16,362 nt of DNA from Desulfocapsa sp. Lineage in GTDB: Bacteria; Desulfobacterota; Desulfobulbia; Desulfobulbales; Desulfocapsaceae. The stretch lies in the NCBI GenBank assembly GCA_030635405.1, contig DAOVZA010000008.1:1-16362 (forward strand), read 5' to 3'. Position 1 is the first letter of the stretch; every line of letters starts with the position of its first letter. Positions 7,899 through 16,362 of the stretch are shown one piece after another. The notes beneath the pieces were generated by a model. The model had not been told where the DNA came from. It worked only from the letters and a program-made list of their open reading frames with translations, and did not search any database. Position numbers and translations under genes: made by a program.

Positions 7899-9977
7899 CT
7901 ATATTCCTCTGATTTTTCTTATAATTTCGTCGGCCCTAGTCTGCTGCACAACGTCATATTTTTCAAACTGCATGGTAAAATTTGCTCGACCTTGTGTAGC
8001 TGATCGAAGGGATGTTGAATAACCAAACATCTGAGCAAGGGGCGCATGCGCCTTTACCACCTGTAAACCATCGCTGGTTTCAACACCAACAACTTTCGCT
8101 CTCTTCGAGTTGAGATCATTCATCATATCTCCGAGATACTCATCGGGACATGTAACCTCTAAACTCATAATCGGTTCGAGCAGCAAAGGTTCAGCCTCAG
8201 CTGTTACCCTGCGTATTGCCATCGCTGAGGAGATACCGAAAGCCATTTCGGTGGATTCATCATCAACATACGATCCGCCTATGAGCGATACTTTAATATC
8301 AGTAACCGGATAACCAATCAAGGGCCCAGCATCAAGACTGTCTCGTATTCCTTTTTCAATAGCTCCAAGAAATTCTGAGGGAATCTGATCGTCCTTTACA
8401 AGGCTTTCAAATATGACCCCTTTCGTTCTTTCTAATGGAGTAATTCTTATAACTACGTGACCATATTGGCCTTTAGCACCTGTCTGCTGGTCAAACTTAC
8501 CTTCCCCTTCAGCTACAACTGATATGGTTTCCTTATAGGATACCTGGGGCTTACCAACATTTGCATGTGCCTTAAATTCATTGAGAAGTCTGTCGACAAT
8601 AATCTCAAGATGAAGTTCTCCCATCCCAGAAATAATTGTCTGCCCTGTATCTTCGTTTTTACTAATCTTAAACGATGGATCTTCCAAGGCTATTTTAGCA
8701 AGTGTCTCAGTAAGTTTCTTTTCATCAGCCTTACTCTTTGCTTCAATGGCAATACCTATAACAGGCTCAGGGAAGTCCATACTTTCCAGAACAATGTAAT
8801 CGCCACTTGCACACAGGGTGTCTCCGGTTGTGGAGAACTTGAGTCCAATAACTGCGCCGATATCACCGGCTTTCAGGCTGTTGACCTCTTCTCTTTTATT
8901 CGCATGAAGCCGAATAAGTTTACTGATTTTTTCTTTTTTCTTTTTGACAGGATTAAATACCTTGTCCCCAACTTTTAATATACCGGAATAAATACGGATA
9001 AAAGCAAGGTTTTCAACAAAAGCATCACTCATTATTTTAAATATAAGTGCTACAAACTTTTCGTTGGTATCAGCTTTTCGACTAATATCCTCACCATTTT
9101 TTCCTTCACCAACTATCGAAGGAACATCAAGAGGTGAAGGCAGGTAGTGAATAATCGAATCTAACAGAGGCTGTATACCTTTGTTTTTAAATGCGCTGCC
9201 ACAGAGAACAGGAACTAAATCCAAGTTCAATGTTGCATTACGCAAGGCACGATAAATCTCAGTCGCAGATACGGGAGTATCATCAAGGAAGTTTTCCATG
9301 ATCCCATCATCGAAGTCGGCCAACTTCTCGATGAGTACCATATGTGCGGCCGTGAAACTATCCCGATAATCATCGGGAATATCTTTTTCTATGATCTCCT
9401 GTCCAAGAGTCTCTTCATCAAAGACATACATCTTCTTTTCGATGATATCTATAATGCCTTCAAACTCTGACTCTTTTCCAACAGGAATCTGAACAACAAC
9501 CGGGTTTGTACCCAGCCGTTCTTCCATCATTGTTACAACTCGTTCAAAATCAGCCCCGACTCGATCCATCTTATTGATGAACGCTACTCGAGGGATCTTG
9601 TATTTCTCGGCCTGTCTCCAAACTGTTTCAGACTGAGGCTCCACTCCACCTACGGCACAAAAGACAGCAACTGCACCATCAAGTACCCGCAGAGAGCGCT
9701 CCACCTCAACGGTAAAGTCGACATGGCCAGGTGTATCAATAATATTAATGCTTTTGGACTTCCAGGTACAACTCGTTGCAGCTGAGGTGATCGTTATTCC
9801 CCTTTCCTGCTCCTGCTCCATCCAATCCATGACAGCAGCACCATCATGAACCTCGCCAATCTTATACGATCGACCAGTGTAATACAAAATACGTTCGGTA
9901 GTGGTTGTCTTTCCTGCATCAATATGAGCCATGATGCCGATATTACGAACATCGGAAAGATCTTTTTTATCAGCCAT
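7899..9977 (-). CDS. fusA: elongation factor G
   Basis: EF-G catalyses translocation of tRNA and mRNA after peptide transfer and works with RRF in ribosome recycling. With the ATG at 9977 it has 692 residues, near the usual length. AHIDAGKT (17-24) is the P-loop; [14 protein letters not shown] is switch I; DTPGHVDF and NKMDR are the G3 and G4 motifs. Domains II-V follow, with [14 protein letters not shown] in domain III and [14 protein letters not shown] in domain IV. A TTG one codon upstream (9980) is possible, but AAAGG at 9985-9989 is seven bases from the ATG and only four from the TTG. It follows rpsG by 68 bases and precedes tuf by 23. Confidence 0.97.
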   Translation of the reverse strand: MADKKDLSDVRNIGIMAHIDAGKTTTTERILYYTGRSYKIGEVHDGAAVMDWMEQEQERGITITSAATSCTWKSKSINIIDTPGHVDFTVEVERSLRVLDGAVAVFCAVGGVEPQSETVWRQAEKYKIPRVAFINKMDRVGADFERVVTMMEERLGTNPVVVQIPVGKESEFEGIIDIIEKKMYVFDEETLGQEIIEKDIPDDYRDSFTAAHMVLIEKLADFDDGIMENFLDDTPVSATEIYRALRNATLNLDLVPVLCGSAFKNKGIQPLLDSIIHYLPSPLDVPSIVGEGKNGEDISRKADTNEKFVALIFKIMSDAFVENLAFIRIYSGILKVGDKVFNPVKKKKEKISKLIRLHANKREEVNSLKAGDIGAVIGLKFSTTGDTLCASGDYIVLESMDFPEPVIGIAIEAKSKADEKKLTETLAKIALEDPSFKISKNEDTGQTIISGMGELHLEIIVDRLLNEFKAHANVGKPQVSYKETISVVAEGEGKFDQQTGAKGQYGHVVIRITPLERTKGVIFESLVKDDQIPSEFLGAIEKGIRDSLDAGPLIGYPVTDIKVSLIGGSYVDDESTEMAFGISSAMAIRRVTAEAEPLLLEPIMSLEVTCPDEYLGDMMNDLNSKRAKVVGVETSDGLQVVKAHAPLAQMFGYSTSLRSATQGRANFTMQFEKYDVVQQTRADEIIRKIRGI

Positions 9978-10045
9978 CAACTAACCTTTACACAGATTAG
10001 CATTTCAGCTAACACAACAAAACTATTCAAAGACGTTTTATCGTA

Positions 10046-10519
10046 CTACCAGCGGTAGTGAGCAAAAGCCTTATTAGCCTCAGCCATACGATGAGTATCG
10101 TCACGTTTTTTTACAGCTGCCCCACGATCATTGTAAGCATCAAGTAACTCTGCAGCAAGTTTCTCTGACATTGATTTTCCAGATCTAGCCCTGGCGTAGT
10201 CAATTATCCAGCGAATAGCCAAAGCGTTACGACGCACCTGACGAACTTCCATTGGAACCTGATAGGTTGCACCACCAACACGTCGAGATTTAACTTCAAC
10301 CTTTGGTCGCACTTTGTCCATGGCTTCCTCAAATACAGTGAGAGGATCTTCATCGGTAACTTTGGATTCTACTATATCCATTGCATCATAAAATATTCTC
10401 ATGGCAATGGATTTTTTTCCTTGTTCCATTATACCGTTGGTGAACTTCGCTACCAGAACGGAATTAAAACGTGGATCGGGATTAATTTTTCGTTTTTCAA
10501 CTATTTTTCTACGTGGCAT
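10046..10519 (-). CDS. rpsG: 30S ribosomal protein S7
   Basis: S7 nucleates assembly of the 30S head and lies near the decoding centre and E site. At 157 residues it is typical. Recognisable parts are [20 protein letters not shown] at the start, the beta-hairpin segment [14 protein letters not shown] (about 80-93) and [17 protein letters not shown] further on, ending AHYRW. The ATG at 10519 has AGAGG six bases upstream. It follows rpsL by 29 bases. In E. coli S7 represses its own operon through the rpsL-rpsG junction; I do not see an evident equivalent structure in this short gap. Confidence 0.98.
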   Translation of the reverse strand: MPRRKIVEKRKINPDPRFNSVLVAKFTNGIMEQGKKSIAMRIFYDAMDIVESKVTDEDPLTVFEEAMDKVRPKVEVKSRRVGGATYQVPMEVRQVRRNALAIRWIIDYARARSGKSMSEKLAAELLDAYNDRGAAVKKRDDTHRMAEANKAFAHYRW

Positions 10520-10548
10520 TATATTCCTCTATGCTACTCAGGTTCAGT

Positions 10549-10920
10549 TTATTTCGGACGCTTGGCGCCATATTTTGAACGACCTTTACGTCTGTCAGAA
10601 ACACCCAGAGTATCGAGAGTACCACGAACAACATGGTAACGAACACCAGGAAGATCTTTCACTCGACCGCCACGAATAAGAACAACTGAATGTTCCTGTA
10701 AGTTATGACCGATACCAGGAATATAAGAGGTTACTTCAATTCCGTTAGTCAATCGAACTCTTGCTACTTTTCTAAGTGCTGAGTTTGGTTTTTTAGGAGT
10801 TGTTGTATATACCCTTACACAAACACCACGTTTCTGTGGTGCACCTTTGAGTGCCGGGGTGAGACTCTTCTTGACCTGTTTTTTTCTGCCCTGCCGTATG
10901 AGCTGATTAATTGTTGGCAT
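10549..10920 (-). CDS. rpsL: 30S ribosomal protein S12
   Basis: S12 shapes the decoding centre and controls fidelity. Its 123 residues align without gaps with E. coli S12 in the core. The loop [13 protein letters not shown] (39-51) has K43 and the loop [13 protein letters not shown] (84-96) has K88, both the streptomycin-sensitive state; D89 is the residue methylthiolated in several bacteria. The ATG at 10920 is preceded by AGGAG about 11 bases upstream, a longer spacing than usual. It is the first gene of the str operon and has its own promoter about 95-120 bases upstream, after rpoC. Confidence 0.98.
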   Translation of the reverse strand: MPTINQLIRQGRKKQVKKSLTPALKGAPQKRGVCVRVYTTTPKKPNSALRKVARVRLTNGIEVTSYIPGIGHNLQEHSVVLIRGGRVKDLPGVRYHVVRGTLDTLGVSDRRKGRSKYGAKRPK

Positions 10921-11013
10921 TATCTTTACTGCTCCTGTTCACATATATTGGAATGTCGTTAATTATTCATCACACAAGGTCTCTTACAAATGAGCCGAGC
11001 ACGAAAGAGAGAA

Positions 11014-11042
11014 TATTTACCCTATCCGCAAGACAGTGTCAA
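11014..11042 (-). promoter_or_regulatory. sigma70-type promoter of the rpsL-rpsG-fusA-tuf operon
   Basis: On the minus strand a perfect TTGACA (11037-11042) is followed after 17 bases by TAAATA (11014-11019). The -10 box is a partial match. The bases just upstream of the -35 are an A/T tract (ATTAAATATTTTTT), resembling an UP element, which suits a strongly expressed operon. Predicted initiation near 11007 gives a leader of about 87 bases before rpsL. Confidence 0.7.
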
Positions 11043-11071
11043 GCGAAAAAATATTTAATTCTCATAAATAC

Positions 11072-11110
11072 ATTCACAATGTGAATCAAATTCTTTTGGA
11101 AGTTGATTCA
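11072..11110 (-). other. overlapping inverted repeats between rpoC and the str promoter
   Basis: Two dyads share bases. TGAATCAA (11103-11110, minus strand) pairs with TTGATTCA (11082-11089) across a 13-base loop, ten bases after the rpoC stop. ATTCACA-T-TGTGAAT (11072-11086) is a near-perfect palindrome. The first could be a weak AT-rich terminator for rpoBC, but no U-tract follows directly; the first long T-run is about 20 bases further on. The second could be a regulator site. Neither role is shown. Confidence 0.3.
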
Positions 11111-11119
11111 ATTATTGGT

Positions 11120-14100
11120 TTAGTAACTTTTATCCAGTCCAGTACCAGCAGATATCAGTCGTCCCATAATTACATTTTCTTTAAGGCCAACAAGATTATC
11201 AACCTTGCCCTGCATAGCAGCGTTCGTAAGAACCTTAGTAGTCTCCTGAAAAGATGCAGCTGATATAAAGCTTTCAGTGGACAGAGAAGCTTTGGTAACA
11301 CCTAACAGAAGAGGTTCAGCCATGCCTGGTTGCTTGCCTTCAGCAAATAGACGATCTCTTTCATCTTCAAAATCCCACCAGACGACCTGCTGACCAATCA
11401 TAAATTTGGAATCACCAGCATTTGTAATCTGAACACGTCTAAGCATTTGTCGAACTATTACTTCAATGTGTTTATCATTGATTTTTACACCCTGAAGTCG
11501 GTACACCTCCTGCACTTCATTCACGAGGAATTTAGCAAGTTCCTTAACACCGAGAACCTTGAGAATATCATTAGGAACAATTGTACCTTCCATCAGCGGT
11601 TCGCCAGCCTGAACATAGTCACCTTCATGGACGATGATATGTTTAACTTTAGGAATAAGGTATTCCTGAGGTTCACCAAATTCTGGAGTTACAACAACAC
11701 GAAGTTTTCCCTTAAGTTCTTTACCAAAACTTACTCTGCCGTCAATCTCAGTGATGATAGCAGGCTCTTTTGGTTTACGAACTTCAAAGAGTTCTGCAAC
11801 ACGTGGTAGACCACCAGTAATATCTTTAGTTTTACTACTTTCACGTGGAATTCTACCAATAACAGTACCCGGTTCAATATGATCCCCCTCTTCAAGAGAA
11901 ATGATCGATCCCACGGGTAATGAATATCTAGCAAAAGCTTCGGAGTCTGGCAATTTAAGGGTTTTGTTACCCTTTTCACCCTTTATCGAGATTCTTGGAG
12001 AAAGGGAAACACCAGATGGAGTAGGAACGATAACTTTACTGGATTTACCGGTAACACCATCAACTTTCTCTTGCATAGTAGAGCCTTCGACGATATCACC
12101 AAATTTAATGATACCACCAACCTCTGAAATAATCGGAATGGTATATGCGTCCCATTCAGCAAGAATAGTGGAAGGCTCTACACTTTGGTCTTGGTCAACA
12201 AGTATTTGAGCACCATAACTTACCTTATGTCGCTCCCTCTCACGACCCTGCTCATCAAGAACTGCAATTTCAGCATTACGATTCATTACAATTTTGATAC
12301 CGTCGGAGTTCTTAACAGAATGTAAATTATTAAAAGTTATAGTACCAGCACGCTGACTCAAAATTTCGGCCTGCTCAACTGCACGACTTGCAGTTCCACC
12401 AATATGGAATGTACGCATTGTCAACTGTGTTCCTGGCTCACCAATAGACTGTGCGGCTATAATACCAACAGCCTCACCACGGTTAACCATATGACCACGA
12501 CCAAGATCACGGCCATAACATTGAGCACATACGCCACGACGGGCACGACAGGTTAAAACGGAACGAATCCGTACCTTATCAATTCCAGCTTCATCAATTT
12601 CTTTTACTAATGCTTCTGTAATTTCCTGTCCGGCTTCGACGATAATTTTTTCTTCGTCAAATGGATCCACGACATCTTCCTGGGTAACGCGACCAAGGAT
12701 TCGATCTCCGAGTGGGACAATAATTTCACCACCATCCAATAACGGTTCAGCAACTATCCCATCAAGTGTCTCACAATCAGCCATTACAATGGTTGAGTCT
12801 TGAGCGACATCAACAAGACGCCGGGTAAGATACCCTGAGTTCGCAGTTTTAAGAGCAGTATCAGCAAGACCTTTACGTGCACCATGAGTAGAAATAAAAT
12901 ACTCAAGGACACCAAGTCCCTCACGGAAACACGCCTTAATAGGCGTTTCGATAATGGCCCCTGACGGTTTTGCCATCAGTCCACGCATCCCGGCAAGCTG
13001 ACGTATCTGATCACGCGAGCCCCTGGCACCAGAATCTGCCATGAGATAAATAGAATTGAAACTTGGACCTTCTACTTCTTTATTATCTTTATCAATAAAG
13101 GTTTCGACCTTTATTTCATCCATCATTTTATTAGCTACATCTTCCGTAACCTTGGACCAGATATCAACAACCTTGTTGTACTTCTCACCAGATGTTATCA
13201 GTCCATCAGAGTACTGCTGACTCACATCAAGAACTTCTTTTTCAGCCTTTGCAACAAGTATTTTCTTGGCAGGTGGAATCTTCATATCAGCAATGCAAAT
13301 AGAAATTCCAGCACGAGTAGCGTATTCATAGCCAATATCCTTTAAACGATCGGCTAGAAGTACGGTCTCCTTTGTTCCTGCATGCCTATAGGTATAATCG
13401 ATGAGCTGAGCCAGAGCCTTTTTACTCATAACCCTGTTTACTTCACTGTACGGTACCGAATCTGGCAAGAGATCACCCAGAAGAATCCTTCCGATGGTTG
13501 TTTCAACCATCTCACCATTAAGGCGTACTTTTATGACGGCTTGAAGATGCACTACGTCATAATCGTAGGCTATTCGAGCCTCAGCGGCGCTGGAAAACAT
13601 TTTCCCTTCACCCTTAGAATTAATACGTTCTCTGGTCATATAGTAGAGCCCTAGAACAATATCCTGTGATGGGATAATAATTGGCTCACCATTGGCAGGG
13701 GAGAGAATATTATTAGTTGACATCATCAGGACCCTGGCTTCAACCTGGGCCTCAACGGATAATGGCACATGAACTGCCATCTGATCGCCATCAAAGTCAG
13801 CATTAAAAGCTGCACAAACGAGTGGATGAAGCTGAATGGCTTTACCTTCAATCAGTACGGCTTCAAAAGCCTGCATACCTAACCTATGGAGAGTTGGGGC
13901 ACGATTTAAGATAACTGAGCGCTCAGTGACAACTTCATCAAGAACGTCCCAGACTTCTTTTGCTCCCTTTTCAACCATTTTTCTGGCACTTTTAATGGTG
14001 GTAACAAGTCCCTGGTTTTCCAGTTTGTTGTAGATAAATGGCTTAAAAAGCTCAAGTGCCATTTTCTTTGGGATACCACACTGATGGAGGCGAAGATGTG

Positions 14101-15175
14101 GACCTACAACGATAACCGAACGACCTGAATAATCTACACGTTTACCAAGTAGATTTTGACGAAAACGTCCCTGTTTACCCTTCAACATATCTGAAAGGGA
14201 CTTCAATGGACGTTTATTAGCACCAGTGATTACACGTCCACGACGACCATTATCAAAAAGAACATCCACAGCTTCCTGAAGCATCCTTTTTTCATTACGG
14301 ATAATGATATCAGGAGCATCAAGTTCAAGTAGACGTTTCAATCGATTATTTCTATTAATAACACGACGATACAGGTCATTCAGATCAGATGTGGCAAAAC
14401 GACCACCTTCAAGAGGAACAAGAGGACGCAGATCCGGTGGGAGAACTGGTATAACCTTTAACACCATCCATTCAGGACGATTACCAGAATCACGAAAAGC
14501 CTCTATAACATAAAGCCGCTTTCCATATTTTTGACGTTTGGTTTTAGAATTAGTTGTGGCCATCTCCTCACGTAAGGTCTTGGAGAGTGCAATCAGATCC
14601 TGTGCGGCAAGTAACTCATGAATAGCCTCTGCACCTATACCAACTTCAAATCCTCCAGGATGCTCTTCGCGCGCCTGTCGATATTGTTCTTCTGTTAGTA
14701 GTGTTCCGGCAGGAACTGCTTCTGTATCAGAATGGGTAACAGCATACTGCTCAAAATAGAGAACTTTTTCAAGTTGCTTCAGCGTAAGATCTAATACTGC
14801 ACCGATCTTAGACGGAAGACTTTTTAAAAACCAGATATGAGCAACTGGAGCAGCAAGGCTTATATGACCAAGACGTTCACGACGTACCTTAGACTGAATA
14901 ACCTCAACGCCACATTTCTCGCAGACAACTCCGCGATGCTTCATGCGTTTATATTTACCGCAGTTACACTCAAAATCCTTTACAGGACCGAAGATTTTTG
15001 CACAGAAAAGACCATCTCTTTCTGGCTTGAATGTACGGTAATTTATTGTTTCAGGTTTCTTAACCTCACCGTGTGACCAATCCATGATCTTTTCAGGTGA
15101 AGCAATTGAAATCTTGACTTTGTTAAACTTAACTGGACCTTTCGGTTTTCGAAAAAAATTAAATAGCTCTTCCAC
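11120..15175 (-). CDS. rpoC: RNA polymerase beta' subunit
   Basis: Beta' carries the catalytic magnesium and most of the DNA clamp. The 1351 residues suit a proteobacterial form (E. coli has 1407). The N-terminal zinc site is C70, C72, C85, C88 and the active-site NADFDGD places the Mg-binding aspartates at 460, 462 and 464, all at E. coli numbering. The bridge helix lies near 755-786. The second zinc site is C801, C876, C883, C886. The trigger-loop segment [20 protein letters not shown] (about 909-928) is followed by an insertion like E. coli SI3 up to about 1120. The start is GTG at 15175, with AGGGG about 10 bases upstream. It follows rpoB by 100 bases. Confidence 0.98.
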   Translation of the reverse strand: MEELFNFFRKPKGPVKFNKVKISIASPEKIMDWSHGEVKKPETINYRTFKPERDGLFCAKIFGPVKDFECNCGKYKRMKHRGVVCEKCGVEVIQSKVRRERLGHISLAAPVAHIWFLKSLPSKIGAVLDLTLKQLEKVLYFEQYAVTHSDTEAVPAGTLLTEEQYRQAREEHPGGFEVGIGAEAIHELLAAQDLIALSKTLREEMATTNSKTKRQKYGKRLYVIEAFRDSGNRPEWMVLKVIPVLPPDLRPLVPLEGGRFATSDLNDLYRRVINRNNRLKRLLELDAPDIIIRNEKRMLQEAVDVLFDNGRRGRVITGANKRPLKSLSDMLKGKQGRFRQNLLGKRVDYSGRSVIVVGPHLRLHQCGIPKKMALELFKPFIYNKLENQGLVTTIKSARKMVEKGAKEVWDVLDEVVTERSVILNRAPTLHRLGMQAFEAVLIEGKAIQLHPLVCAAFNADFDGDQMAVHVPLSVEAQVEARVLMMSTNNILSPANGEPIIIPSQDIVLGLYYMTRERINSKGEGKMFSSAAEARIAYDYDVVHLQAVIKVRLNGEMVETTIGRILLGDLLPDSVPYSEVNRVMSKKALAQLIDYTYRHAGTKETVLLADRLKDIGYEYATRAGISICIADMKIPPAKKILVAKAEKEVLDVSQQYSDGLITSGEKYNKVVDIWSKVTEDVANKMMDEIKVETFIDKDNKEVEGPSFNSIYLMADSGARGSRDQIRQLAGMRGLMAKPSGAIIETPIKACFREGLGVLEYFISTHGARKGLADTALKTANSGYLTRRLVDVAQDSTIVMADCETLDGIVAEPLLDGGEIIVPLGDRILGRVTQEDVVDPFDEEKIIVEAGQEITEALVKEIDEAGIDKVRIRSVLTCRARRGVCAQCYGRDLGRGHMVNRGEAVGIIAAQSIGEPGTQLTMRTFHIGGTASRAVEQAEILSQRAGTITFNNLHSVKNSDGIKIVMNRNAEIAVLDEQGRERERHKVSYGAQILVDQDQSVEPSTILAEWDAYTIPIISEVGGIIKFGDIVEGSTMQEKVDGVTGKSSKVIVPTPSGVSLSPRISIKGEKGNKTLKLPDSEAFARYSLPVGSIISLEEGDHIEPGTVIGRIPRESSKTKDITGGLPRVAELFEVRKPKEPAIITEIDGRVSFGKELKGKLRVVVTPEFGEPQEYLIPKVKHIIVHEGDYVQAGEPLMEGTIVPNDILKVLGVKELAKFLVNEVQEVYRLQGVKINDKHIEVIVRQMLRRVQITNAGDSKFMIGQQVVWWDFEDERDRLFAEGKQPGMAEPLLLGVTKASLSTESFISAASFQETTKVLTNAAMQGKVDNLVGLKENVIMGRLISAGTGLDKSY

Positions 15176-15275
15176 GAAAGTACATCCCCTCAGTATAGGG
15201 TTAAAAAACTAGAAAATAGACACCATAGACAAATTAATCCATAACGTTATTCAGTGGATTTGAAGATAGCCTCTA

Positions 15276-16362
15276 TTATTCAAGAAGTTCCATATCTAGG
15301 CAGAGCCCCTGAAGTTCTTTCACAAGAACGTGAAATGACTCAGGTAGTCCTGTGGTTAGGAAATTATTTCCTTTAACAATACGCTCGTACATAGTCGTAC
15401 GACCTTCAACATCATCAGACTTGACTGTTAAAAATTCTTTAAGGGTATAGGCGGCACCATATGCCTCCATTGCCCAAACTTCCATTTCACCAAGTCGCTG
15501 ACCACCAAACTGCGCTTTACCACCCAAAGGTTGCTGAGTAACAAGTGAGTAAGGACCAGTTGAACGAGCATGAATTTTATTATCAACAAGATGGTGTAGT
15601 TTAAGCATGTACATAACACCAACAGTTACTTTGTTTGCGAAGGCATCACCGGTGAGACCATCATAAAGTTGGCTTTGACCAACTTCATCAACGCCTGCCT
15701 CTACAAGAAGTCTTCGTATCTCCTTTTCAGGAGCACCATCAAACACTGGTGTTGCTACGTGGATACCACGATAATGTTTACGACACCAGTCAAAGAGATC
15801 AGCATCACTCATATCACCAGTGATCGCCTGGTATTCGTCTTTTGAATAAACAGACTGCATCTTCGTCTTAATTGCGTCAAGTTCCTCTGCCTGGGCAAGA
15901 TCTGAAAGTTGCTTACCAATACGTTTTGCCGCAAATCCGAGATGAACTTCCAGGACCTGGCCCACATTCATACGAGATGGTACGCCAAGCGGGTTCAAGA
16001 CAATATCAACAGTGGTTCCATCAGCAAAGAATGGCATATCTTCTTCAGGAAGCAGCCTTGAAACAACACCTTTATTTCCATGACGGCCAGCCATTTTATC
16101 ACCAACGGAAAGTTTCCGTTTGGTTGCAACATAAACCTTAACCATTTTGACCACACCTGGAGGAAGATCATCTCCCTTTTTCATGCGTTCAATAATACCG
16201 TCATACCGGCTGGCGATTAATGTTTTCTGCTTATCATAGCGTTCATATGCAGCATCAATTTCGGCTTCAAACTTAGATTTCTCAGAAAAATCAAGCTGTC
16301 CAAGTTTTGCAAAACCTATTTGAGGTGCAAACTCCGCCTTCATTTTCTTGCCAAGTTTAACA
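15276..16362 (-). CDS. rpoB: RNA polymerase beta subunit, C-terminal part (truncated by window edge)
   Basis: This is the last 361 codons of beta, open from the right edge to the TAA at 15276. The first visible residues, [11 protein letters not shown], correspond to about E. coli residue 977, inside the beta insertion found in proteobacteria. [13 protein letters not shown] contains the lysines equivalent to active-site K1065 and K1073. Other conserved parts are [17 protein letters not shown], the clamp-proximal [19 protein letters not shown] and [15 protein letters not shown]. The protein ends LCLDMELLE. It does not overlap the N-terminal fragment at the left edge: about 140 codons are missing between them. 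The first base at the right edge completes the codon left unfinished at base 1, so the two pieces share a frame. Confidence 0.97.
   Translation of the reverse strand, partial: VKLGKKMKAEFAPQIGFAKLGQLDFSEKSKFEAEIDAAYERYDKQKTLIASRYDGIIERMKKGDDLPPGVVKMVKVYVATKRKLSVGDKMAGRHGNKGVVSRLLPEEDMPFFADGTTVDIVLNPLGVPSRMNVGQVLEVHLGFAAKRIGKQLSDLAQAEELDAIKTKMQSVYSKDEYQAITGDMSDADLFDWCRKHYRGIHVATPVFDGAPEKEIRRLLVEAGVDEVGQSQLYDGLTGDAFANKVTVGVMYMLKLHHLVDNKIHARSTGPYSLVTQQPLGGKAQFGGQRLGEMEVWAMEAYGAAYTLKEFLTVKSDDVEGRTTMYERIVKGNNFLTTGLPESFHVLVKELQGLCLDMELLE

Noticed and set aside
9978..9980. TTG codon immediately before the fusA ATG as an alternative start
   Set aside because: AAAGG is seven bases from the ATG but only four from the TTG, and the family normally begins near this ATG.
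9997..10012. TTAGC/GCTAA stem between rpsG and fusA
   Set aside because: Five pairs with a six-base loop, no U-tract, and not covering the fusA ribosome-binding site; too weak to call.
1..16362. A novel defence, mobile or biosynthetic system
   Set aside because: Every coding stretch belongs to a known housekeeping family, and the gaps hold only short regulatory-type structures. I see no transposase, integrase, phage or toxin gene.

Overview
The window carries essential transcription and translation genes of a Gram-negative bacterium of about 40% G+C. The protein sequences (zinc-binding RpoC, RpoB and RpoC with proteobacterial-type insertions) and the block tuf-rpmG-trnW-secE-nusG suggest a former deltaproteobacterium (Desulfobacterota, possibly Desulfobulbales). 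That placement is from memory of the families, not from a search. Every gene I can support lies on the minus strand; I see no mobile element, CRISPR array, toxin-antitoxin pair or defence system.

Layout in transcription order, right to left: 3' part of rpoB (runs off the right edge), rpoC, a 199-bp gap with a promoter, then rpsL, rpsG, fusA and tuf (str operon), then rpmG, tRNA-Trp(CCA), secE, nusG, rplK, rplA, a gap holding an L10-type mRNA leader, rplJ, rplL, a 419-bp gap with strong hairpins, and the 5' part of rpoB (runs off the left edge). The products form one programme: RNA polymerase beta and beta', the elongation/termination factor NusG, the translocon subunit SecE, the L11, L1, L10, L12 and L33 proteins of the large subunit, S12 and S7 of the small subunit, and the elongation factors EF-G and EF-Tu.

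The unusual point is topology. The usual chromosomal order is tuf-rpmG-trnW-secE-nusG-rplKAJL-rpoBC-rpsLG-fusA-tuf-rpsJ. Here the order is circularly permuted: fusA-tuf runs straight into rpmG-trnW-secE, and the two window ends are different, non-overlapping parts of one rpoB. This is what results when the interval between two near-identical tuf genes is closed on itself through one tuf. That could be a real excised circle, a tandem duplication, or an assembly path collapsed at the tuf repeat. About 140 rpoB codons (E. coli beta about 837-976) are absent between the two ends, so the implied unit is about 16.8 kb. The artefact must be excluded first.

Control elements visible: a sigma70-like promoter with an AT-rich upstream tract ahead of rpsL, an L10-type leader ahead of rplJ, a long hairpin between rplL and rpoB placed like the E. 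coli attenuator, and a 21-nt near-repeat over the ribosome-binding sites of rplK and rplA. The 419-bp (2544-2962) and 222-bp (3946-4167) gaps hold no convincing protein gene.
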